In this document: in pieces, positions 1 through 4,926 of the stretch
Layout of the letters: the number at the start of each line of letters is the position of its first letter
Numbering within the stretch: the first letter of the stretch is position 1
Assembly: GCA_903930195.1 (NCBI GenBank)
Contig: CAIYXH010000271.1
Coordinates: forward strand, 1 to 8,976
Length of the DNA stretch: 8,976 bases
Reading direction: 5' to 3'
Source of the DNA: an uncultured Actinomycetes bacterium
GTDB lineage: Bacteria; Actinomycetota; Thermoleophilia; Gaiellales; Gaiellaceae
The notes under the pieces: generated by a model
Database searches by the model: none
Told to the model about the DNA's origin: nothing
What the model saw: the letters and a program-made list of their open reading frames with translations, nothing else
Translations under genes and position numbers: made by a program

Positions 1-131
1 AGGCCTTCCTGGTGCCCGCCGGCGACAACGCGAAGGACGCCCGCAAGGTCGCCGGAAACCTCCGCATCATCCCGGTCAAGACCTTCGCCCAAGCGTTGCA
101 AGCTCTGGCAACACTCGCGAAGTCCCGCTGA
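1..131 (+). CDS. PDZ / Lon-S16-type serine protease, YlbL-like (C-terminal fragment)
   Basis: Only the last 42 codons are present, read from base 3 to the TGA at 129-131. The peptide runs FLVPAGDNAKDARK, then a short strand LRIIPVKTF and an Ala/Leu helix QALQALATLAK. In Lon-protease (S16) domains of the YlbL/PDZ family, the C-terminal end has this layout: a 'FLVPxGN/D' strand, a helix, a 'L.ivpV.t...Al..L' strand-helix end. By family knowledge the full protein would be a membrane-anchored serine protease with PDZ and S16 domains. The catalytic Ser/Lys are upstream of the window, so activity cannot be judged. A general Lon-family tail is the main alternative. Confidence 0.75.
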   Translation, partial: AFLVPAGDNAKDARKVAGNLRIIPVKTFAQALQALATLAKSR

Positions 132-132
132 G

Positions 133-156
133 CGGACGCCGTTCGAGCCCCGTCCG
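133..156 (+). terminator. Weak hairpin after protease gene
   Basis: CGGACG at 133-138 pairs perfectly with CGTCCG at 151-156 around a 12-nt loop, starting 2 nt after the protease stop codon. There is no T-tract, so this is at best a weak or Rho-assisted terminator. A 6-bp stem can occur by chance in GC-rich DNA. Confidence 0.3.
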
Positions 157-196
157 AAAGGGTGCGGAAACTGCGCGTATTCTCTCGCGGCAACGC

Positions 197-224
197 TTGA
201 TCGGGGTCCTGGCGTCCGTAGGAT
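197..224 (+). promoter_or_regulatory. Promoter for the small four-cysteine protein
   Basis: TTGATC at 197-202, a 16-nt spacer, then TAGGAT at 219-224 match a sigma70-type -35/-10 pair. This is the best bipartite promoter in the window. Transcription would start near 230-232, only about 5-7 nt before the ATG at 237, giving a (nearly) leaderless mRNA. AGGA inside the -10 could be mistaken for a Shine-Dalgarno, but it would not be in the transcript. Confidence 0.6.
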
Positions 225-236
225 CGCCATTCGCTG

Positions 237-434
237 ATGCCGTCCTCTTCCGCCCGCTCGAGCTCCCCGACGCCCACCTGCCAGGACTGTTACTTCCACC
301 GACGCGGACTCTGCGCGTTGGCGCTGGAGCGGCCGTGCCCGACGTTCCGGGCCGCAGGTTGGGCGATGACCGCGCCGCCCGCACAGGCTCAGCTCGTCCC
401 TCGGCCGTACCTCGGCCGCGCCGCGACGGTCTAG
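237..434 (+). CDS. Small four-cysteine protein of unknown function
   Basis: A 65-residue protein. A Ser/Pro-rich start is followed by a compact Cys motif, Cys15-x2-Cys18-x7-Cys26-x7-Cys34, with the local sequences CQDCYFHRRGLC and RPCPTFR, then a Pro/Ala-rich tail ending LVPRPYLGRAATV. Four regularly spaced cysteines in such a short chain suggest zinc or an Fe-S cluster (inference). I recognise the 'CYF..GLCAL...PCPTFR' style as resembling small uncharacterised actinobacterial proteins but cannot name a family. A good promoter sits just upstream, and the gene fills the space between the protease and the convergent operon. Its TAG stop (432-434) overlaps the aminotransferase stop on the other strand. 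No signal peptide or membrane segment is visible. Some chance remains that it is spurious, because random ORFs of this size are common in GC-rich DNA. Confidence 0.65.
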   Translation: MPSSSARSSSPTPTCQDCYFHRRGLCALALERPCPTFRAAGWAMTAPPAQAQLVPRPYLGRAATV

Positions 435-1492
435 GCGACGGCGGCTGCGAGCCGCGCGACACCTTCGTCGATCTCGTCGGGCGAGACGTAGCTGTAGGCG
501 AGCCGCATGCTCCCCGGCAGGCCGCCGAAGTCCGTTCCGAGCACGGCGGTCACGCCCTGCGCACGCTCGAGCACGCCCTTCGCGATCACGCCGGGCGGCA
601 GCTCGAGCCAGGTGAAGTAGCCGCCCTCCGGCTTCGACCAATGTGCGCCCGTCCCGCCGAAGTGCTTCTCGAGCGCGGCCAGCATCGCGTCGCGCCGCTC
701 GCCGAGAAGCTTCTTCACCTTGACGAGGTTCGGCTCGAAGTAGCCGCGGCTGATGAACTCGTAGATCGTCGCCTGGCCGAGGAGCACCGGCGAGATGTAG
801 GTCGAGTTCGCCGACTCGATCAGGTCGTGCGCGAGCTCGGGCGGCAGGATCGTCCAGCCGACCCGTAGGCCCGGCGCGATCGTCTTCGAGAACGAGGAGG
901 TATAGATCGTCCGCTTGTCCGAGAGGTCGAAGTAGGCAGGGACGGACGCGCCCTCGAAGCGCACGAGGCCGTAGGGGTCGTCCTCGACGATCTGGAGGCC
1001 ATGGGAGTCCGCGACGTTGAGGATCGCCTGGCGGCGCTCCACGGGAGCCGTGCGGCCGCTCGGGTTCTGGAAGGTCGGGATCGTGTAGAGGAACGCCGGG
1101 TTCTGATGCATCCGCAGCTGCTCCTCGACCGCCTGCGCCGAAAGGCCCTGGTCGTCCATCTCGACGGGAACCACCGTGGAGCCCTTCGAGAGCAGGATCT
1201 TCAGCGGCCGGTCGTAGGTCGGCGACTCGACGAACACCGTCTGGCCGCGGCCGAGGCGCTCGGCGAGGAGCACGAAGCCCTGCAGGCCGCCGTTCGTGAC
1301 GATCACCTGCGCCGGGTGCACGCGGAACCAGTCGGCGATCAGCTCGCGGAGCGGCGAGTAGCCCGCACCGGTGCCGTACGAGAGGATTGTCTTGCCGTCG
1401 CGTTCGAGCACCGCGCGCGCGCATTCGGCCAGCTCGTCCACCGGCAAGCACTCCGGTGCCGGCACGCCCCGTGCGAAAGAGATCACGTCCAT
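431..1492 (-). CDS. PLP-dependent aminotransferase, MocR/LysN-like class I/II
   Basis: A 353-residue fold-type I aminotransferase related to 2-aminoadipate transaminase (LysN) and the catalytic domain of MocR regulators, with no fused HTH domain. Visible motifs: SYGTGAGYSPLRE (38-50), typical of this subgroup; NGGLQG (67-72) at the cofactor phosphate; NPSG (143-146); DDPYG (171-175), with the Asp that contacts the pyridine nitrogen and a Tyr; SFSKTIAPGLRVGW with Schiff-base Lys203 and Arg210; and Arg330 in SMRLAYSY, the expected substrate-carboxylate Arg. It is slightly short for the family (usually about 390-400) because the N-terminus begins directly at 'ISFARGVP'. It transfers amino groups between an amino acid and a 2-oxoacid; the exact substrate cannot be read from sequence. 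It is the last gene of the sucC operon, 11 nt after sucD, and may also have its own promoter there. Cytosolic. Confidence 0.88.
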   Translation of the reverse strand: MDVISFARGVPAPECLPVDELAECARAVLERDGKTILSYGTGAGYSPLRELIADWFRVHPAQVIVTNGGLQGFVLLAERLGRGQTVFVESPTYDRPLKILLSKGSTVVPVEMDDQGLSAQAVEEQLRMHQNPAFLYTIPTFQNPSGRTAPVERRQAILNVADSHGLQIVEDDPYGLVRFEGASVPAYFDLSDKRTIYTSSFSKTIAPGLRVGWTILPPELAHDLIESANSTYISPVLLGQATIYEFISRGYFEPNLVKVKKLLGERRDAMLAALEKHFGGTGAHWSKPEGGYFTWLELPPGVIAKGVLERAQGVTAVLGTDFGGLPGSMRLAYSYVSPDEIDEGVARLAAAVA

Positions 1493-1500
1493 GGCGTCCG

Positions 1501-1506
1501 AGCCTA
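1501..1506 (-). promoter_or_regulatory. Possible internal -10 for the aminotransferase
   Basis: On the minus strand TAGGCT lies 8 nt before the ATG at 1492, and its TAG is the sucD stop codon. There is no Shine-Dalgarno in the gap. By analogy with the other starts here this could be a -10 for a leaderless secondary transcript. No -35 is evident and the TAG is constrained by being a stop codon, so confidence is low. Confidence 0.3.
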
Positions 1507-2373
1507 GCGACCCGCGGCAGCGACGAGAGCGGCGACCTCGGTCGGCGTCGTGCCGACGGCGATGCCGACGGCCTCGAGCGCCTCCTTCTTCGCCTGCGCG
1601 GTGCCCGACGTCCCGGAGACGATCGCGCCCGCGTGGCCCATGGTCTTCCCCGGCGGCGCCGAGAACCCGGCGATGTAGGCGAAGACGGGCTTGGTCATCG
1701 ACTCGGCGACGAAGCGGGCCGCCTTCTCCTCCTCGTCGCCGCCGATCTCGCCGACGAGCACCACGCGCTCGGTTTCGGGATCGGCCTCGAAGCGGGCGAG
1801 CACGTCGACGAACGACGAGCCCGCGATCGGGTCGCCGCCGATGCCGACGACCGTCGAGTTGCCCAGGCCGAGCTGGGCCAGCTCGTAGCCGATCTGGTAG
1901 GTCAGCGTCCCCGAGCGGGAGACGAGGCCGATCGTCCCCTCGGCGTAGACCTCGGCCGGCATGATCCCGACGTTCGCCTTGCCGGGCGAGAGCACGCCGG
2001 GACAGTTCGGGCCGACGAGCGTCGTCCCGAGCGTCCGCAGGTAGGCGTGCAGCCGGAGCATGTCGTGCACGGGCACGTGCTCGGTGATGCAGACGATCGT
2101 CTCGATCCCGGCATCGGCGGCCTCGTAGACCGCGTCGGCCGCGAAGCGCGCGGGCACGAAGACGAGCGAGGTATTCGCGCCCGTCGCCTCGCGCGCCGCG
2201 ACGACCGTGTCGAAGACGGGCACGCCGTCGACGTCCTGGCCGCCCTTGCCGGGCGTGACCCCGGCGACGACGTTCGTCCCGTAAGCCCGGTTGCGCAGCG
2301 CATGGAAGCGCCCCTCGCTGCCCGTGAGGCCCTGCACGACGAGCCGGGTGTCCTTGTCGACCAGGATCGCCAT
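1504..2373 (-). CDS. sucD: Succinyl-CoA synthetase (ADP-forming) alpha subunit
   Basis: A 289-residue protein, the normal length for SucD. With SucC it interconverts succinate + CoA + ATP/GTP and succinyl-CoA in the TCA cycle, through a phosphohistidine on this subunit. Motifs in order: CoA-binding VQGLTGSEGRFH (13-24) and AGVTPGKGG (37-45); ITEHVPVHDM (96-105); GPNCPG (121-126); VSRSGTLTYQ (151-160); GIGGDPIAGSSFVDVL (177-192); GEIGGDEEE (208-216), with Glu209 near the active His; and GKTMGHAGAI (242-251), with catalytic His247. All key residues are intact. The reading frame is open further upstream, but family length and the MAILVDKDTR start, typical of SucD, fix the ATG at 2373. The start overlaps the methyltransferase stop in TGATG, so translation is probably coupled; no well-placed Shine-Dalgarno is present. 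Separation of sucD from sucC by another gene is unusual. Confidence 0.95.
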   Translation of the reverse strand: MAILVDKDTRLVVQGLTGSEGRFHALRNRAYGTNVVAGVTPGKGGQDVDGVPVFDTVVAAREATGANTSLVFVPARFAADAVYEAADAGIETIVCITEHVPVHDMLRLHAYLRTLGTTLVGPNCPGVLSPGKANVGIMPAEVYAEGTIGLVSRSGTLTYQIGYELAQLGLGNSTVVGIGGDPIAGSSFVDVLARFEADPETERVVLVGEIGGDEEEKAARFVAESMTKPVFAYIAGFSAPPGKTMGHAGAIVSGTSGTAQAKKEALEAVGIAVGTTPTEVAALVAAAGR

Positions 2374-3017
2374 CAGCCGGGCTGCTTCTCCGTGCGGTAG
2401 ACGCGGTAGTCGTAGACCCAGTCGCTGCCGCGCGTCACCGGGGCGAGCAGCTCGCGGACGCGGTCGGCGGTCGCGCCCTCGCAGTTCGTGCGGGCAAGCC
2501 AGGAGTCCATGTCGAGCAGCTCCTCGAACGCCTGCACCTCGACGACGGCCAGGCCGGCGCCGGCGAAGAGCTCGCGCCACTCGGCCTCGCTGTAGTGACG
2601 GACGTGCGACGGGTCGCGGAGCCGTTCGGCCTCCTCGATCTCGTCGGACGTCCAGACGGCGTCCTGCAGCAGCACCGCCGACTTGGCGACCCGCCCCAGC
2701 TCGCGCACGGCCTGCGCAATGTCGCTGAAGTGGTGCGCGGCACGGCGGCAGGTGACGACGTCGAAGCTCGCGTCGGCGAACGGGATGTCCTCAGCGGAGC
2801 AGACGACGTCGGGCTGCATGCCAGGCGCCGGATCGGAGCTCGTGACGGTGAGCCCGGCCTCGCGGAGCCGACGGGCGACATGCCCGCCACCGGTGGCAAC
2901 GTCGAGCGCGGTGGCATACGGCGCAGCCCACTCGGCCATGAGCTCGAGGTCGGGGCCCTCCGTGAACACCTTGCTCGTCCGGTAGGCGTCGGCGCGCTCG
3001 TTCCACGGGTCGGTCAT
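2373..3017 (-). CDS. Class I SAM-dependent methyltransferase (Methyltransf_11/UbiE-like)
   Basis: A 214-residue Rossmann-fold methyltransferase. SAM motif I is ALDVATGGGHVARRL (37-51), the acidic end of strand 2 is SSDPAPGM (60-67), motif II is CSAEDIPFADASFD (73-86), and the UbiE/YcgJ-style VVTCRRAAHHF (87-97) follows. The C-terminal half (YSEAEWRELFAGAGL, 142-156) is the usual cap/strand region. The substrate is unknown; small molecules are more usual than macromolecules in this subfamily. Start choice: an upstream extension is open, but the ATG at 3017 has AAGGAG five bases before it and starts the conserved N-terminus MTDPWNERADAY. The start overlaps the sucC stop in ATGA (3014-3017), and the stop overlaps the sucD start. 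It is therefore expressed with both subunits of succinyl-CoA synthetase. A functional link with them is not established. Confidence 0.9.
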   Translation of the reverse strand: MTDPWNERADAYRTSKVFTEGPDLELMAEWAAPYATALDVATGGGHVARRLREAGLTVTSSDPAPGMQPDVVCSAEDIPFADASFDVVTCRRAAHHFSDIAQAVRELGRVAKSAVLLQDAVWTSDEIEEAERLRDPSHVRHYSEAEWRELFAGAGLAVVEVQAFEELLDMDSWLARTNCEGATADRVRELLAPVTRGSDWVYDYRVYRTEKQPG

Positions 3018-4177
3018 CGCTGCTCCTTCGTCGTTGCTGATCGGGAAAGCTCCACGGCGCGGGTCGCGGCCTCGAGCATGGTCGGGGCGACCACGAGGCC
3101 GTCGCGCGCAGCCTCGGCGAGGATCGCGCGGCCTGCGACGGCATTCGTCCCATCGAGGCGCACCACCACAGGAACCGTGAGGCCGAGCTGGTCGAGCGCG
3201 GCGAGCAGGCCGTGCGCGACCTGGTCGCAGCGCACCATTCCGCCGAAGACGTTGAAGAAGACCGAGCGCACGGCGGGGTCGCGCGTGACGACGTCGAGGC
3301 AGGTGACGACCCACTCGACCGAGCCTCCCCCGCCGCCGATGTCGCAGAAGTTCGCGGGCGTCCCCCCGGCGAACACGACCAGGTCGACGGCCGACATGGC
3401 GAGCCCGGCGCCGTTCGAGAGGATCCCGACAGAGCCGTCGAGCTTGACGTAGGTGACTCCCTGCTTCCGTGCGTAGGCCTCGAGCGGATCGCCGTCGGTC
3501 GCGTCGCGCTGGGCCGCGAGCTCCGGGTGGCGCGCGAGCGCGGCGTCGTCGATCGTCACCTTGGCGTCGAGGGCGAGCACGGAGCCGTCGTCGGTGACGA
3601 CGAGCGGGTTGATCTCGCAGAGGAGCGCGTCGCTCTCGACGAAGCAGCGGTAGAGCCGCTCGACGATCGCGGCGATCTGCGCCCGCGTCTCGTCGTCCTC
3701 GACCCGCGCGAGCAGCTCGCGGACGTGATGCTCGCGCAGCCCTTCGAGCGGCTCGACGTGCACGCGCACGAGCGCGTCCGGGTCGCGTGCGGCGACCTCC
3801 TCGATCTCGACGCCGCCCTCGGTCGTGAACATCAGCAACGGCTGCTTGGCGCCACGGTCGAGCGTGACGGAGAGGTAGTGCTCCCGCGCGATCGGCGCGG
3901 CCCGCTCGACCCAGACCGTGCGCACGACATGGCCGCGGATGTCGAGCCCGAGGATCCGCTCGGCCGCGGCCTCGACCTCGTCGGGACTCGTCGCGACGGC
4001 GATCCCGCCTGCCTTGCCGCGTCCGCCCGTCAGCACCTGGGCCTTCACCGCGACCGTGCCGCCAAGCGCCTCGGCGGCCGCGCGGGCCTCCGCCGGGGTC
4101 GTCGCGAGACGGCCCCGCGCGACGGGGATGCCGAACTGCTCGAAGAGCTGCTTGCCCTGATGTTCGAGGAGATCCAT
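3014..4177 (-). CDS. sucC: Succinyl-CoA synthetase (ADP-forming) beta subunit
   Basis: A 387-residue protein, close to the family norm of 385-390. It carries the ATP-grasp and specificity parts of the TCA-cycle enzyme. Motifs: MDLLEHQGKQLFEQFGIPVARG (in 1-22); nucleotide-binding VKAQVLTGGRGKAGG (44-58); CEINPL (187-192), with Mg ligand Asn190, and Asp204 fourteen residues later, as in E. coli SucC; LDGSVGILSNGAGLAMSAVD (246-265); NFCDIGGGGG (277-286); FFNVFGGMVRCDQVAHG (307-323), the CoA-ligase lobe; and VVVRLDGTNAVAGRAIL (337-353). Some motif positions differ from the common form (SNGAGLAM for VNGAGLAM, CDIGGGGG for LDVGGGA), so a paralogue acting on another dicarboxylate is possible though less likely. 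First gene of the operon, with its start only 37 bp from the divergent pgsA-like gene. Confidence 0.94.
   Translation of the reverse strand: MDLLEHQGKQLFEQFGIPVARGRLATTPAEARAAAEALGGTVAVKAQVLTGGRGKAGGIAVATSPDEVEAAAERILGLDIRGHVVRTVWVERAAPIAREHYLSVTLDRGAKQPLLMFTTEGGVEIEEVAARDPDALVRVHVEPLEGLREHHVRELLARVEDDETRAQIAAIVERLYRCFVESDALLCEINPLVVTDDGSVLALDAKVTIDDAALARHPELAAQRDATDGDPLEAYARKQGVTYVKLDGSVGILSNGAGLAMSAVDLVVFAGGTPANFCDIGGGGGSVEWVVTCLDVVTRDPAVRSVFFNVFGGMVRCDQVAHGLLAALDQLGLTVPVVVRLDGTNAVAGRAILAEAARDGLVVAPTMLEAATRAVELSRSATTKEQR
3023..3028 (-). promoter_or_regulatory. Shine-Dalgarno of the methyltransferase gene
   Basis: AAGGAG on the minus strand, five bases before the ATG at 3017, lies inside the 3' end of sucC. 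It decides the start and rules out the longer upstream extension of the frame. It is one of the strongest ribosome-binding sites in the window. Confidence 0.75.
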
Positions 4178-4186
4178 CAGGCCTTG

Positions 4187-4192
4187 ACTCTA
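4187..4192 (-). promoter_or_regulatory. Predicted -10 of the sucC operon
   Basis: TAGAGT on the minus strand, 9 nt before the sucC ATG. Transcription would start about 2-4 nt before the ATG. No convincing -35 is seen. AAGG lies four bases before the ATG, too close for a good Shine-Dalgarno, so a leaderless or nearly leaderless mRNA is inferred. Confidence 0.5.
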
Positions 4193-4199
4193 GAGGGCG

Positions 4200-4205
4200 T
4201 ATGCT
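4200..4205 (+). promoter_or_regulatory. Predicted -10 of the pgsA-like gene
   Basis: TATGCT lies 9 nt before the GTG at 4215, the same spacing as the sucC hexamer on the other strand. No Shine-Dalgarno is seen. TTGACT at 4184-4189 is only 10 nt upstream, too close to act as a -35 for this hexamer. The two -10 candidates face away from each other within 19 bp. Confidence 0.4.
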
Positions 4206-4214
4206 CGGTAAGCC

Positions 4215-4760
4215 GTGACCTTCGCCGACCAGCTCACTCTGGCCCGCGCGGCCTCGGCCCCCGTCGTGGTGCTGCTCTTCGCGGTCGACTTCTCAGGCCA
4301 CGACTACTGGGCGACGATCCTCTTCGGCGTCGCCATGTCGACCGATTGGTTCGACGGCCGTATCGCCCGCCGCTCCGGCCGGACGAGCTCGTTCGGAACG
4401 CTGCTCGACCCCGTCGCCGACAAGGTGCTCGTGCTCGGGACGCTCGTGGTGCTGATCGACCAGCACGTCTTCCCGGCTTGGATGGTCGCGGCGATCGTCG
4501 GCCGCGAGCTGCTTGTCACGGGCCTCCGCCTCGCAGCGCTGGAGCGCGGCGTCGTGATCGCCGCCCGCGACCTCGGGAAGCTGAAGACGTGGTCGCAGGC
4601 GATCGCCGCCGGCGCGGGCGGCTTCGCGGCCGCGGGGGCGTGGGGCCATCCCGTCTCGTGGTGGCTGCTGCTCGTCTCGGTCGCGCTGACGTTGATCTCG
4701 GGGCTCGACTACGCCCGCTCGGCGCCGCAGGTGCTGCGCGGCCAGCCCGCCGCGTCGTAA
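4215..4760 (+). CDS. pgsA: CDP-diacylglycerol-glycerol-3-phosphate 3-phosphatidyltransferase-like protein
   Basis: A 181-residue integral membrane protein of the CDP-alcohol phosphatidyltransferase family. The full signature D-x2-D-G-x2-A-R-x8-G-x3-D-x3-D is present as Asp44, Asp47, Gly48, Ala51, Arg52, Gly61, Asp65 and Asp69; the Asp residues bind divalent metal and CDP-DAG. The N-terminal QLTLARAASAP (6-16) and the GKLKTWSQ loop (121-128) are typical of PgsA, which makes phosphatidylglycerophosphate, precursor of phosphatidylglycerol and cardiolipin. Hydrophobic segments lie near 13-25, 32-43, 71-83, 88-101, 128-142 and 147-162. The GTG at 4215 is chosen because it gives the usual short PgsA N-terminus. 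Related enzymes using other alcohols (inositol phosphate, for example) share the signature, but the GKLKT motif and length favour PgsA. Confidence 0.87.
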   Translation: MTFADQLTLARAASAPVVVLLFAVDFSGHDYWATILFGVAMSTDWFDGRIARRSGRTSSFGTLLDPVADKVLVLGTLVVLIDQHVFPAWMVAAIVGRELLVTGLRLAALERGVVIAARDLGKLKTWSQAIAAGAGGFAAAGAWGHPVSWWLLLVSVALTLISGLDYARSAPQVLRGQPAAS

Positions 4761-4776
4761 GTCGGGACAGGCCGGA

Positions 4777-4809
4777 GGCAGTCCCCGAGCTGCGCGGAGA
4801 GGGACTGTC
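4777..4809 (+). terminator. Hairpin downstream of the pgsA-like gene
   Basis: A 9-bp stem, GGCAGTCCC (4777-4785) with GGGACTGTC (4801-4809), contains one G-T wobble and a 15-nt loop, 17 nt after the pgsA stop. No T-tract follows, so it may attenuate transcription, stabilise the upstream message, or belong to the leader of the next gene. Confidence 0.4.
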
Positions 4810-4855
4810 TGGCGCTTCGACCGAGACGGACGCCGCACGGCGATGCGCGCTTTTT

Positions 4856-4898
4856 CGTGGCACTCTGGTGCCGCGCGTCGGACCGAGGAAGCCGACGC
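4856..4898 (+). other. Two adjacent hairpins in the leader of the SLH-NlpC/P60 gene
   Basis: First stem: CGTGGCAC (4856-4863) with GTGCCGCG (4868-4875), 8 bp with one wobble and a TCTG loop. Second stem: GCGTCGG (4875-4881) with CCGACGC (4892-4898), a perfect 7 bp with a 10-nt loop. The first bases of the second stem are the last of the first, so the two may compete. They end 16 nt before the AAAGGGG ribosome-binding site. TTTTT at 4851-4855 precedes them. I could not recognise a known riboswitch core, including the conserved c-di-AMP (ydaO) motifs that would be plausible upstream of an NlpC/P60 gene. Confidence 0.4.
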
Positions 4899-4914
4899 CG
4901 CCACGTTCCAGGGG

Positions 4915-4921
4915 AAAGGGG
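4915..4921 (+). promoter_or_regulatory. Shine-Dalgarno of the SLH-NlpC/P60 gene
   Basis: AAAGGGG five bases before the ATG at 4927. It selects this ATG, where the signal peptide begins, over an in-frame ATG 28 codons upstream that would bury the signal peptide. No clear -10 is seen in the 166-bp gap, so read-through from pgsA is possible. Confidence 0.65.
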
Positions 4922-4926
4922 TCTCG

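Noticed and set aside
76..462. A minus-strand open frame overlapping the small four-cysteine gene
   Set aside because: It encodes a Ser/Arg/Pro-rich low-complexity product, overlaps both the protease tail and the end of the aminotransferase gene, and has no ribosome-binding site; the opposite strand has a promoter and a Cys motif.
1387..2400. A 337-codon plus-strand open frame antisense to sucD
   Set aside because: The composition is Arg/Asp/Gly-rich with no motif, while sucD on the other strand has every family motif.
4184..4205. TTGACT-N10-TATGCT as a bipartite promoter
   Set aside because: A 10-nt spacer is far below the 16-18 nt needed. A similar TTGCAC-N10-TAGAGT at 6031-6052 exists, but two cases are too few to propose a new promoter class.
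4843..4926. Earlier in-frame ATG for the SLH-NlpC/P60 gene
   Set aside because: It would put 28 polar residues before the signal peptide and overlap the leader hairpins; the ATG at 4927 has a good Shine-Dalgarno.
4761..4926. c-di-AMP (ydaO-type) riboswitch
   Set aside because: The genetic context is plausible, but I cannot find the conserved G-rich core segments of that class, so only a generic structured leader is reported.
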